This document shows positions 47,101 to 55,234 of a stretch of DNA of 64,000 bases, piece by piece. Where the stretch lies: contig MVDH01000003.1 in NCBI GenBank assembly GCA_003056245.1, positions 969,957 through 1,033,956 on the forward strand, given 5' to 3'. Position 1 is the stretch's first letter; each line of letters opens with the position of its first letter. Below the pieces are notes generated by a model, which was given only the letters and a program-made list of their open reading frames with translations, had not been told where the DNA came from and ran no database searches. This DNA comes from Cellvibrio sp. 79. Lineage in GTDB: Bacteria; Pseudomonadota; Gammaproteobacteria; Pseudomonadales; Cellvibrionaceae. The translations under genes were made by a program, and so were the position numbers.

Positions 47101-47476
47101 GAACACGATCCAGACCACGCACCAACACACCTGTACCTTCATCAGCATAGTGCTTAGGGTCATTACTTGAAGCAAAACGTTCAATGGTCACACCAGGAAC
47201 ACGCTGCAACGCCTCGGTAACAGATTTATCTGGCAAAGCACCGATATCTGAAGCTGTAATGACATCTTTCACAGTATCCGCAGAGCGCTTTAATTCTTGC
47301 GCTGATTGAATACTGACTTTCATACCGGTAACAACAACTTCATCCAGTGTTTCACCTGAGTCGCCGGCGTTTTGCGCAAAAGAAGGAACACTTAATGCCA
47401 TAATAGATACGGCTAACAAGGATCTTTTAAACCCCTTGCCGGACATTTCTGCCATTTTGTTTTTACTTGTAAACAT
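44138..47476 (-). CDS. TonB-dependent receptor, copy 3 (linked to halogenase/cupin genes)
   Basis: A 1112-residue outer-membrane receptor. The signal peptide (RSLLAVSIMALSVPSFAQ) is followed by a TonB-box region (GETLDEVVVTG), the plug (DIGALPDKSVTEALQRVPGVTIERF, RGLDRVRSEVNGRDAF, SGGIAGTVNLITRKPF) and a long barrel ending in SVRATF, with the classical terminal Phe. It belongs to a different branch from copies 1 and 2. AAGGGG precedes ATG 47476. An AraC-type regulator gene lies upstream in the same direction, and cupin-like and halogenase-like genes follow, so it is probably the importer of the substrate those enzymes act on, or of chitin oligosaccharides. Confidence 0.93.
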   Translation of the reverse strand: MFTSKNKMAEMSGKGFKRSLLAVSIMALSVPSFAQNAGDSGETLDEVVVTGMKVSIQSAQELKRSADTVKDVITASDIGALPDKSVTEALQRVPGVTIERFASSNDPKHYADEGTGVLVRGLDRVRSEVNGRDAFSANPGGGLSYEDFPAELLGAVEIVKNQTSDLISGGIAGTVNLITRKPFDSDERLIAFSAKANYGDYREEVTPSFSALFSDSWETSAGKFGFLLAGSQSEYESRGDGIGLGNFHSRGDKFVGTYDQWGTVIDRGHVAGKQPGDVNADPTAWNYYDGVNYDGPCTPKAWTWSGCTGPTAKVINSATEASSAVDGPAVAGQPAGSVWYVPAAIHMSTAENDRERTGFTTSLQWANNDETVVATVEHINSEASLEWRERQIGQAAQGFKGYMGLSQSWSDVTVDSNGHLLSGVAKGNHAETPMMYRSRWNYNENTVEDTSVNLVLKPTDRLSLELDYQHIDSEKVVHNYSMAGRTMGQYLGAISPYRVDLTGSRPTIEYMSNNIQTAAWYKPNDWTAAVPNLFLASGMEQEEHNTAKSDSVKFDLNYEFDGIFTAIKSGLYYSDKELIARDTAYEGWAPIGVPWEEAARNAASAVTRPQLFERVDFSDYYGGKVLQGEVNNFLFPKMDLVKNYADSLRQGCKEGWHNPATAVVTGDTCTSAYVPYEDMTNRVEGPFAAHNIGESNEKRAEFYVRGDFDFADLPVPIKGNLGLRYVNYQLEATSALVPPLESVRGLPDSSLAMVMQRDHKAVYDLASGKPVISTIDGTDYDTILPSLNLTFGVAEDVVVRFGLSQGLFYPGLTEVGRATNMTLEFDRQLLNPGSPQSDKVGDSSYNPVVALNNVHLTANKGNPYLEPEESVNVDLTAEWYFAQAGSLSVGLFNKELDNIIRNKASEFTFVSDGNTHKVAAYGPENTGSGTIRGIEFSYSQFYDMLPGAWSGLGLQFNYTYIDQNGLEDPNAMAPGSFGFGGTDGAAIADNRNTFRVFTGLPLQGYSDENLNIVGMYEYKDVSFRLAYTWRSEYLLTLRESEEFVPAFAEASGMVDASLYYTINDSWKVGIEGSNLLNTETKTQYQLNQAGDRTDALSFTTDRRYALSVRATF

Positions 47477-47520
47477 ATCTAACCCCTTGGTTTTTTTCTC
47501 TCGTATTAAATCTTTTATAA

Positions 47521-47543
47521 CGTTTAACTGAGGCAGTTAAACG
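47521..47543. promoter_or_regulatory. Perfect inverted repeat upstream of TonB receptor 3
   Basis: The 10-base arms CGTTTAACTG and CAGTTAAACG flank AGG, 45-67 bases upstream of the start. It may be an operator or a hairpin in the 5' leader. Confidence 0.5.
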
Positions 47544-47710
47544 CAATCTTCCGGACACCCATCTACCACACATCGCTAAACAAACGTTACTTGCGTTCAC
47601 TCTCAGCAGAAACTTTAGTTAGTTCGTGTGAGAAATTTTTAAAAACATTTAATAACGCTGTTTTTTGAATCTAACATCTGTTTTTTTGTGATGCTACACA
47701 CACAAAAAAA

Positions 47711-47738
47711 TCGAACTGATATTTACCAAAAGTCGAAC
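47711..47738 (-). promoter_or_regulatory. Paired TCGAAC motifs upstream of TonB receptor 3
   Basis: ATCGAACTG (47711-47716 core) and AAAGTCGAAC (47729-47738) have cores 22 bases apart in the same orientation, about two helical turns, as for AraC-type direct-repeat sites. The gene for an AraC-type protein ends 30 bases away. The same 10-mer occurs in front of three other units in the window. Confidence 0.45.
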
Positions 47739-47767
47739 CCGGCGCCATACAAGGCACAATATTTCCA

Positions 47768-48310
47768 TTAATGGAGATGCTGTTGCCGATAGTGACTGGG
47801 GGTAACACCAACTGATTTCTTAAAGGCCTGGTTAAACACTGACTTACTGTTAAAGCCACAGCTTTTCATAATTTCGCTAATCGGCTTTTGTCGCAATTCA
47901 GAATCCACCAAACGTTTTTTTGCTTCAGCAACTCGGTAATTACCAATTAGCTCAAAAAAATTAACATGTAATTGACTGTTAATTGTGCTGGACAATAGTT
48001 TGGGAGACACATTTAATTTATTGGCTAAACGCTCAACGGTGATATGCGATTCCAGATACGGCTTATTCTCTTCCATAAATTGCACCAATCGTTCAACCAG
48101 TTCCTTTTGCTGCGAATCTGAATGCGTACCGGCATTGAGTTCCGGGCTTACTTCAGCAACAGAGTTATCGTTATTTGCGATTTGCTGTTTATGCAGTGCA
48201 CGTTGCAAGTTGCGGTTACGCACAAGCAAAATCGTCACTGCAATAGCGGCTATCAGACCGCTGATAATCAGCGCCAAAAGATGTTTGTTAACCAGTGCTA
48301 CTTCTGCCAT
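47768..48310 (-). CDS. Membrane-anchored AraC-family regulator
   Basis: A 180-residue protein with an N-terminal TM helix (LLALIISGLIAAIAVTILLV, about 11-30), a short linker and an AraC-type double helix-turn-helix domain (about 72-180: ITVERLANKLNVSPKLLSSTIN and SEIMKSCGFNSKSVFNQAFKKSVGVTPSHYR). Most membrane AraC proteins have six or seven TM segments or a periplasmic sensor; here almost nothing precedes the single helix, so it may be a truncated form or need a partner. It lies upstream of TonB receptor 3 and probably regulates it. A palindrome at 48428-48439 lies upstream of it. Confidence 0.82.
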   Translation of the reverse strand: MAEVALVNKHLLALIISGLIAAIAVTILLVRNRNLQRALHKQQIANNDNSVAEVSPELNAGTHSDSQQKELVERLVQFMEENKPYLESHITVERLANKLNVSPKLLSSTINSQLHVNFFELIGNYRVAEAKKRLVDSELRQKPISEIMKSCGFNSKSVFNQAFKKSVGVTPSHYRQQHLH

Positions 48311-48427
48311 AGCAACCTACCCATAAGAACAATGTTTTAATTATTTTTCTATCCGGGGAGCAAGCATCAACAAATTATTAAAGGCACATCAAATTGCCTT
48401 TTGGCTTGTTTAACTCTGCTCCACATG

Positions 48428-48439
48428 GACAACGTTGTC
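48428..48439. promoter_or_regulatory. CG-centred palindrome GACAACGTTGTC upstream of the AraC gene
   Basis: A perfect 12-base palindrome about 120 bases before the AraC-type gene. It resembles the core I recall for NagR, the LacI-family GlcNAc regulator of Shewanella relatives (not verified here). Control by amino sugars would fit the neighbouring hexosaminidase. Confidence 0.45.
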
Positions 48440-48457
48440 AACATTATTTACAGTTTT

Positions 48458-48481
48458 CCCAATCAATATTTGTTGATTGGG
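48458..48481. other. Stem-loop at the 3' end of the GH20 gene
   Basis: CCCAATCAA and TTGATTGGG form a 9-bp stem 3 bases past the stop. On the minus strand it is followed by A rather than T, so it may stabilise the mRNA end or terminate weakly; T-run lies on the plus strand side. Confidence 0.5.
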
Positions 48482-48483
48482 TT

Positions 48484-50982
48484 TTATGTAAACGAATACA
48501 GGATTTTTTCTAATGAATTAATCAGGGCAATCACCATTTCCTGATCAATTTTTCGTAGCTGTTCCAGCGTTTTTTCTATCTGATCCTTTTCATTTTCAGA
48601 CAGAGCCTGGCCTTGCGCTCGCTTATCTAACAGTGCAATGGTCATGCTCACCAATTTATCCGTATTATTTGCCAGTGATTGCCATTGGGGGTTTTTTAAT
48701 AAAATCGAATCAAGCGCAAGACGATTCTCGGCCCACAATAACAAGCGGGCCTTTAATTCGCTATATCCATCGTTAACTTGTGGATTAGATAGCCATGATT
48801 CAAGTTGAAGATTGAATTGGCGCAGAGCTTCATTTTCCGCTGGTAAAGCATCAACCAGGCGATTGAGCGAATCTGCTTTTGAGTAAGTTTCATACGCAGA
48901 TTTTTCATGCTGGCGATGATAGTAATGTACCGGTTCCAACAATTGCATAAAGGTTTCCACAGCCTGAATTTCAGTTGCGCTTGCCTTATCACCCAGCAAT
49001 TTTTTTAATGCAATTTGCTGCTGGTATTTATGTTGCAAACCGGTAGATTTTTCCGCCCAGCTTGCAACTTGATTCAGGCGAACATACATACCTTTTTCAT
49101 CTTGCAAACTTCGGGCCGACCACAGCCGTTCTGCGACAACGAAAGCACGCGGCCACAAACGCAAGTCGATACTTTGTTCATCCACGATTTCCGCCCAGAG
49201 TGCCGCTTCGCCACCGAGAATTAATGCCTCTTCTTTTGCACCCAAATGCGCCACCGGTTCAGTTTTTGGTAACTTTTTTTGTGCATCACTTTCTGCAAAT
49301 TTGGCTTCTTTATTTTTTCCAGACCTTGCGTCTTTCTGTAAAGAAAGGTTATCTGAAATTTTTTCTCCGCTGATAACATAAGGAGCATTACCAACAAGCA
49401 TTGTTCCGCTTAAAATATATTTATTTCGCAGATCATTTTTGGCCGCAGCTGACAACTTATTTTCACTAAATACAGCATTAAATCGAACTGGTCCCATCCA
49501 GGTATCCAGCGAAAAACTTGCTGATTTTCTATTGTAAGTATGCAGCACTGCTTCGCGACGAGACTTACCCGTGAAATCGACTAATACGCGCGCGTTGTCG
49601 CCCTCACCGATTAGCGAGAAAGTGCCTGTGACTGGTTTTCCGCGTTTACGCGGCATTTCGAAACGCCAACTGCTCAATGAATCTTTTTCAGAAAGATTTA
49701 CTTCCACAGGTTGTGGCGGGATTGGATCATTACGGTAGTGATATGATGAATATTGGGGCTGATCCAGATAATACCCGGTAGATAAAATTGCCTGGAAACC
49801 ATGACTAACCGCATCGCTCACGCCATCTGGTCCACGCCAGGAATGAATTACGATATCTTTGGGCAAATCTTTGTGCTGGATTTCATCCCAACCAATCATT
49901 TTACGTTGGCGTTGCTGTAATATTTTTTGCACGCGTTGATTAAAATATGCTTGCAGCGCACGGGAATCCTTTAGTTCATTTTTTTTCATGAACTCCTGGA
50001 TATCCGGGTTGGTGTTCCAGTGCTCCGGATCCACTTCGTCGCCGCCAATATGCAAATATTCAAATGGGAACAGCTCAACAGCTTCTGCCACTAACCCATC
50101 AACAAATTCATAAACTTTTTCGTTGGCGGGATTGAGTAATGGCTTATGTACCCCCCAGCGATATTCCATGGCATAGGGACCAGGCGCAGACATCAATTCA
50201 GGATAAGCAACGGCAATTGCGCTCGCATGACCGGGAACATCAATTTCCGGTAAAACCTGAATCCCGCGCTCACGCGCATAACTAACAATCTCGCGAATTT
50301 GCTGGCGAGAGTAATATTCACCATCAGATGCCAATTTATGCAGTTTTGGATACTTTCTGGATTCAAAACGCCAGCCCTGATCATCAGTTAAATGCCAGTG
50401 GAAAATATTATACTTGGCCGCTGCCATTGCATCGATCTGACGCTTTATGGTGTTAACCGAAAAAAAGTGACGCGATGTATCAAGTAAAAGTCCACGCCAT
50501 TTGAAACGCGGCTGATCCTGAATACTAACCACAGGCAATTGTATTTTTTGTTGCTGATGGCCAATCAATTGCAAAAAAGTTTCAAAACCGCGCAAAATTC
50601 CCAACGATTGATTGGCAGATAATGTAACTTTATTGGTAGAAATTGTGAGTTGATAAGACTCATCCCAATCCTTAATAAAATTGGAAATAGGTGCCACTTG
50701 ATTTACGTTGATAATCAGGTTCGCCCTATCGGCAGCAACCAGCTTCCATTGTATTTTTTGCCCGGTTTGTCGCTCCACACGCTTTAATATGCGTTTCAGT
50801 GCTGCTTTTATTTCACTATTTTTCTTTGCATCAATAGAAACCAGCCATTTATTACCCAGTTGCAATTGCCCTTGCTGTTGCTCAACCGACTGTGGCCAGG
50901 GCATTAATGGCAACGGTTCTGCCTGCGCATGAACACAAGCAGAAACGACAATACTGATAATGAGTAATAAATAGCGAATCAT
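48484..50982 (-). CDS. Beta-N-acetylhexosaminidase, GH20
   Basis: An 832-residue exported hexosaminidase that removes terminal beta-linked GlcNAc/GalNAc from chitooligosaccharides. The N-terminus (RYLLLIISIVVSACVHA) is a signal peptide with a possible lipobox VSAC. A GH20b accessory domain (about 20-155) precedes the barrel with HWHLTDDQGWR (195-205) and the catalytic pair Asp315-Glu316 in HIGGDEVDPEHW. Compared with ordinary GH20 enzymes an additional segment of about 130 residues (about 440-570) with a small beta domain (GKPVTGTFSLIGEGDNARVL) interrupts the barrel between YYLDQPQYSSYHY and LILGGEAALWAE. The last 130 residues are helical. It is the last gene of a six-gene unit and follows ridA by 15 bases. 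Confidence 0.93.
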   Translation of the reverse strand: MIRYLLLIISIVVSACVHAQAEPLPLMPWPQSVEQQQGQLQLGNKWLVSIDAKKNSEIKAALKRILKRVERQTGQKIQWKLVAADRANLIINVNQVAPISNFIKDWDESYQLTISTNKVTLSANQSLGILRGFETFLQLIGHQQQKIQLPVVSIQDQPRFKWRGLLLDTSRHFFSVNTIKRQIDAMAAAKYNIFHWHLTDDQGWRFESRKYPKLHKLASDGEYYSRQQIREIVSYARERGIQVLPEIDVPGHASAIAVAYPELMSAPGPYAMEYRWGVHKPLLNPANEKVYEFVDGLVAEAVELFPFEYLHIGGDEVDPEHWNTNPDIQEFMKKNELKDSRALQAYFNQRVQKILQQRQRKMIGWDEIQHKDLPKDIVIHSWRGPDGVSDAVSHGFQAILSTGYYLDQPQYSSYHYRNDPIPPQPVEVNLSEKDSLSSWRFEMPRKRGKPVTGTFSLIGEGDNARVLVDFTGKSRREAVLHTYNRKSASFSLDTWMGPVRFNAVFSENKLSAAAKNDLRNKYILSGTMLVGNAPYVISGEKISDNLSLQKDARSGKNKEAKFAESDAQKKLPKTEPVAHLGAKEEALILGGEAALWAEIVDEQSIDLRLWPRAFVVAERLWSARSLQDEKGMYVRLNQVASWAEKSTGLQHKYQQQIALKKLLGDKASATEIQAVETFMQLLEPVHYYHRQHEKSAYETYSKADSLNRLVDALPAENEALRQFNLQLESWLSNPQVNDGYSELKARLLLWAENRLALDSILLKNPQWQSLANNTDKLVSMTIALLDKRAQGQALSENEKDQIEKTLEQLRKIDQEMVIALINSLEKILYSFT

Positions 50983-50997
50983 GGTTTCAGTTATTTC

Positions 50998-51390
50998 TTA
51001 GTCCGGTTTTTTGTAAGCAACACAATCTACTTCTACTTTGCAATCCACTACCATACTGGATACTACGCAAGCACGTGCTGGTGGATTCGCACCAAAATAC
51101 TCCATAAACACCCGGTTAAACGACATAAAATCACGCGCATCATCCAGCCATACGCCACAACGCACTACATGTTCCGGGCCGTAACCTGCCTCCGCTAAAA
51201 TTGCGAGGACATTTTTAATAGTTTGATGTGATTGGGCGATAATCCCACCATCAATAATTTCACCGTTCACCATGGGAACCTGACCGGAAACAAATAACCA
51301 ACCATCAGCACCTGCCGCACGCGCAAACGGCAAATGTTGCCCACCAGTACCTTTACCACCTTCAACGCCATAACGTTTTATTTCAGACAT
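50998..51390 (-). CDS. RidA family enamine/imine deaminase
   Basis: A 130-residue RidA (YjgF/YER057c) protein. GWLFVSGQVPM, RCGVWLDDARDF and the C-terminal PARACVVSSMVV...KVEVDCVAY are family motifs; Arg in the ARACV stretch binds the substrate carboxylate. RidA proteins hydrolyse 2-aminoacrylate and related enamines released by PLP dehydratases. Its operon holds a PLP-dependent D-amino-acid enzyme that would release such intermediates, which explains the linkage. It lies 35 bases after the D-aminoacylase gene. Confidence 0.92.
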   Translation of the reverse strand: MSEIKRYGVEGGKGTGGQHLPFARAAGADGWLFVSGQVPMVNGEIIDGGIIAQSHQTIKNVLAILAEAGYGPEHVVRCGVWLDDARDFMSFNRVFMEYFGANPPARACVVSSMVVDCKVEVDCVAYKKPD

Positions 51391-51425
51391 GTTTAATTCT
51401 CAAAGTTTTGATTTATTTTTTCGTA

Positions 51426-52889
51426 TTAATAAAACCCGACTCGTAAATCGCGCTGTCTTTCCAAAAATTTTCCAGCGCGCTGGCCAGTCATTTTTTTATT
51501 CTGGTAACTCAATACGCCATTCACCCACACAGAATGAATACCCTCAGCCAATTGCTGTGGCTGGGAAAAAGTTGCGGAATCTTTTACGCGCAGTGGATCG
51601 AACAATACCAAATCTGCCGCCACGCCTACGGCGATACGCCCACGATCATCAAGACCAAAACGATCTGCTGACATACGTGTCATTTTGCGCACTGCTTCCG
51701 ACAAACTAAATAATTTTAAATCGCGACTGTAATGGCCGAGTACACGCGGAAATGCACCCCATAAACGTGGATGTGGCAACGGGTCCACAGGCAAACCATC
51801 GGAACCCACCATCGTCAACGGATGTGCCAGAATTCTTTGGACATCCTGTTCGCTCATCCCGTGATATACAGCGCCTGCAGGTTGTAATTTTTTCGCAGCA
51901 TCTAACAAACTCACCTGCCATTCAGCAGCAATTTCCGCGAGTTTTTTTCCACCTTGCTCCGGATGCGGATCACTCCAGGTAATAATGATGTCGAAATCGC
52001 TAGTCACTTGTTGCAAATCCAGCGTGGACGAACTCGCACTGTAGGGATAACAATCACAACCGACCGGATGGTGCTCGGCTGCGCGCTCAATTTTTTGCAG
52101 CACTTCACCACTGCGTCCCCAATTACCTGCGCCGGCACATTTCAGATGCGAAATAATTACTGGAGCCTTTGCGGTTTCGCCAGTTTCAAAAGCTTCATCC
52201 AACGCTGATAAAATTTCATCAAACTCAGTGCGTAAATGTGTGGTGTAAACAGCACCAAATTCATTTAATACCTGCGCCAGACTTTTTACTTCATTAGCGG
52301 TTGCAGAAAACGCCGAGGCATAAGCAAGGCCGGATGACAAACCCAAGGCCCCATCTTTCAAGCTCTCACGCAATTGCACACGCATCATTTCAATTTCGTC
52401 TGCATTGGCCGTGCGATCCAGTTTATCCATATGGTTGTTGCGCAATGCGGTGTGGCCAACTAACGCTGCTACATTTACGGCAGGCTGTGTTTTGTTCACT
52501 GCTGCTTTGTAACTGGCAAAGTCTGCAAATTTAAAATCATCTGCTGTCCCCAATAAATTCATTGGATCAGGCAAATTGCCATTAAGGCTCACCGGACTAG
52601 CACTGATACCACAGTTGCCGACAATAACCGTCGTAATTCCCTGTGAAATTTTCGGCAGCATTTCCGGAGCGCGGATCACTTGCAGATCATCATGGGTGTG
52701 CACATCGATAAAACCCGGTGCAAGAACTAACCCTTGTGCATCCAAAGTTGTTAACGAACTCTCCGCGGCAAGTGAACCTATGGCAGCAATTTTTCCTGCA
52801 TGAATGGCAATATCCGCACTAATAGCTGGCTCACCAGAACCATCCAGAATTTGTGCGTTGCGAATAATCAAATCAAACTTCACTGCCAT
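51426..52889 (-). CDS. N-acyl-D-amino-acid deacylase (D-aminoacylase)
   Basis: A 487-residue zinc amidohydrolase that releases D-amino acids from N-acyl-D-amino acids. Motifs: LAPGFIDVHTHDDL (HxH metal ligands, about 66-72), VGNCGIS with the metal-bridging Cys seen in D-aminoacylases (about 92-98), THLRTEFD, ISHLKCAGAGNWG and the active-site aspartate in VGSDGLPVDPLPHPRLWGAFPRVL. The family usually lacks a signal peptide, as here, so it acts in the cytoplasm. In the operon it would supply the D-amino acid for the PLP enzyme. AGGATGA precedes the ATG. Confidence 0.92.
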   Translation of the reverse strand: MAVKFDLIIRNAQILDGSGEPAISADIAIHAGKIAAIGSLAAESSLTTLDAQGLVLAPGFIDVHTHDDLQVIRAPEMLPKISQGITTVIVGNCGISASPVSLNGNLPDPMNLLGTADDFKFADFASYKAAVNKTQPAVNVAALVGHTALRNNHMDKLDRTANADEIEMMRVQLRESLKDGALGLSSGLAYASAFSATANEVKSLAQVLNEFGAVYTTHLRTEFDEILSALDEAFETGETAKAPVIISHLKCAGAGNWGRSGEVLQKIERAAEHHPVGCDCYPYSASSSTLDLQQVTSDFDIIITWSDPHPEQGGKKLAEIAAEWQVSLLDAAKKLQPAGAVYHGMSEQDVQRILAHPLTMVGSDGLPVDPLPHPRLWGAFPRVLGHYSRDLKLFSLSEAVRKMTRMSADRFGLDDRGRIAVGVAADLVLFDPLRVKDSATFSQPQQLAEGIHSVWVNGVLSYQNKKMTGQRAGKFLERQRDLRVGFY

Positions 52890-52948
52890 TCATCCTGCAA
52901 AACATTTTAAAAAGTTATTGTTCTGAAAACATTTATCTGAAAAACAAG

Positions 52949-53821
52949 TTAATCACCCAGAGGGAGGCGATTATCACCACCACGATATTCATCAAGTGCA
53001 AACTTCACCCGGCGCAACAGCTCCTTGCTTTCGGATTTACGGGCTAATGCCAATTCGGTAGCCAGTATGTCAATTGCCAGCAACATGCCATAACGGGATG
53101 CCGATGGTTTGTAGATAAAATCCGTTTCTTCAGTCACCAATGGAATTACTATGTCCGCCTTTTGGGCCAGCGGTGAGCTTTGTGCAGAGAGCACAATTAA
53201 CTTTGCTCCGTATTCACGCGCTATATCAGCAATTTCCAATAATTCGGGTGTAACACCGGTAACGGATAACAATACCAGTACATCTTTCTCTGTCAGTGTT
53301 GCGGCAAACATACGCAACAATACCGGATCATGATAAGCAGCTACTGCTATGCCCAAACGCGCAATACGGAATTGCACTTCGTCCGATAACATAGTGGACG
53401 CACCACCCATACCACCGATATAAATTAGCCGCGCTTTGCTTAATAAATTTGCCGCTGCGCGAAAATCGGCTTCTACAAAACGCGATAAGTTCGCGCGCAA
53501 TGTCGATTCAACTTCACTACAAATTTGCGAGTAAAATGCACTCTCTTCTACAACGGGAATTTCCGCTAGAAAACGTGTCCCTACCGCACTGGCCTGCGCC
53601 AGTTTTAATTTCAAATCGCGGATATCTTCGCAGCCAACCGATTTTGCAAAACGCGAAATAGTGGCAATACTCACACTCGCTTTTGCGGCCAGTTGATCAA
53701 TACTGGCACTGGCGGCAAAAGCGATGTCTTCCAGAATCGCGTCGGCAACTTTTTGCTCGGTTGCCGAAAGGCGATCGCGACTACCGCGAATGTGATAAAC
53801 AATATCGAATAATGCAGTCAT
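52949..53821 (-). CDS. MurR/RpiR-family regulator (HTH plus SIS domain)
   Basis: A 290-residue regulator: N-terminal HTH_6 (about 10-85, with ASVSIATISRFAKSVGCEDIRDLK) and a C-terminal SIS sugar-phosphate-binding domain (about 125-260, IYIGGMGGASTML, VLVLLSVTGVTPELLEIADIARE, LIVLSAQSSPLAQKADI). RpiR proteins sense phosphosugars or related catabolites and usually repress a linked operon. ATG 53821 is preferred to the in-frame GTG at 53833, since CGAG lies 11 bases before it. Two 16-base inverted sites at the head of the operon (56520 and 56613) are candidate targets. Confidence 0.9.
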   Translation of the reverse strand: MTALFDIVYHIRGSRDRLSATEQKVADAILEDIAFAASASIDQLAAKASVSIATISRFAKSVGCEDIRDLKLKLAQASAVGTRFLAEIPVVEESAFYSQICSEVESTLRANLSRFVEADFRAAANLLSKARLIYIGGMGGASTMLSDEVQFRIARLGIAVAAYHDPVLLRMFAATLTEKDVLVLLSVTGVTPELLEIADIAREYGAKLIVLSAQSSPLAQKADIVIPLVTEETDFIYKPSASRYGMLLAIDILATELALARKSESKELLRRVKFALDEYRGGDNRLPLGD

Positions 53822-53869
53822 GATTTTTTTCACTCGCCTTACGATGAGGCGCTTTAAATAAGGGACGCT

Positions 53870-55225
53870 TTAAATAAACATCGCCAACAGTGAAACAAAA
53901 CCGAAAGCGACAAGCGAAATTATGGTTTCCAGCACCGTCCAGGTTTTTAAGGTCTGGGTTACGGTCATATTGAAATATTCTTTAATCAGCCAGAAACCGC
54001 CGTCGTTCACGTGCGACAAAATTAACGAACCTGCGCCAGTGGCAATTACCAATAATTCGGGATGCGGATAATTGGCGGCCATGGCGATAGGTGCAACAAT
54101 GCCTGCTGCCGTGCTCATCGCCACAGTAGCAGAGCCGGTTGCGATGCGCATTAAGGCGGCAACCAGCCAACCCATCGCCAACGGTGTTAATGCCATTCCC
54201 GCTGAAACCGTCACAATTTCTTTGGCAATTCCGGCTTCCACCAGAATACGATTCAAACCGCCGCCAGCACCGACCAGCAACGTAATCCCCGCCGTAGGTG
54301 CCAAACAGTCATGACTGAATTTCAAAATCGAGTCACGATTAAAACCACGCGCCAAGCCCAGCGTATAAAAACTCACCAGAGTTGCGATTAACAGTGCAAC
54401 AACCGAGTTGCCTATAAATGTTAAAAATGCATTCAGGCTTGTACCTGGCGCAGCAATTTGATTTGCCCAGCCACCCAGTAACATCAACACTACCGGCAAC
54501 ATAATGGTCGCAAGCGTAATGCCGAAACCGGGCAGATCACGTGCTTTTTCATCGTTGATAAATTCGTGCTCGAGGGGATTTACCGCCGGCAACTGAACAC
54601 GCGGCGCAATCCATTTTGCGAAAATCGGACCGGCAATAATTGCAGTCGGAATGCCGACAACCAATGCATAAAAAATAGTGCGGCCGACGTTCGCCTGATA
54701 TTCACCTACCGCAATCATCGCAGCCGGGTGCGGAGGAACCAGGCCATGTACTACAGATAAACCCGCGACCATCGGCAAGCCGACCAATAACATTGAGGTA
54801 CCAGTGCGACGTGCGACGTTAAATGCAATTGGAATCAGCAATACAAACCCGACTTCAAAAAAAATCGGCAGGCCAACTAAAAATGCAACAAACACCATCG
54901 CCCAATGCACATTTTTTTCACCGAACCAGCGAATTAATGTGCGTGCAATTTGTTCAGCGCCACCGGATTCGGCCATCATTTTTCCGAGCATGGTGCCGAG
55001 CGCTACCACTAATGCGATATGCCCAAGTGTTTTACCTACACCGGCTTCGTACACAAACACGACGTCTTTTGCAGGAATGCCGGCCATCAATCCTAGCCCG
55101 AGGGAAACCAGCGTAAGCGTGATGAAGGGATTCAAGCGGTAGCGAGCGATCAACAAAATCAGCGCGATAATACTGATCAGTGCGTAAACCAATAACCAAT
55201 GGCCAGGGCTAAGTATCGATTCCAT
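53870..55225 (-). CDS. GntP-family permease (gluconate/D-serine type)
   Basis: A 451-residue membrane transporter with about 12-14 TM segments. GVGKTLGHIALVVALGTMLGKMMAESGGAEQIA and VPPHPAAMIAVG are clear GntP signatures. The family includes gluconate (GntT, GntP) and D-serine (DsdX) symporters. Since it lies between a RpiR regulator and a D-amino-acid PLP enzyme, with a D-aminoacylase in the same unit, a DsdX-like D-amino acid substrate is more likely than gluconate; that is inference. It follows the PLP enzyme gene by 9 bases. Confidence 0.9.
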   Translation of the reverse strand: MESILSPGHWLLVYALISIIALILLIARYRLNPFITLTLVSLGLGLMAGIPAKDVVFVYEAGVGKTLGHIALVVALGTMLGKMMAESGGAEQIARTLIRWFGEKNVHWAMVFVAFLVGLPIFFEVGFVLLIPIAFNVARRTGTSMLLVGLPMVAGLSVVHGLVPPHPAAMIAVGEYQANVGRTIFYALVVGIPTAIIAGPIFAKWIAPRVQLPAVNPLEHEFINDEKARDLPGFGITLATIMLPVVLMLLGGWANQIAAPGTSLNAFLTFIGNSVVALLIATLVSFYTLGLARGFNRDSILKFSHDCLAPTAGITLLVGAGGGLNRILVEAGIAKEIVTVSAGMALTPLAMGWLVAALMRIATGSATVAMSTAAGIVAPIAMAANYPHPELLVIATGAGSLILSHVNDGGFWLIKEYFNMTVTQTLKTWTVLETIISLVAFGFVSLLAMFI

Positions 55226-55234
55226 GGGCGCCCC

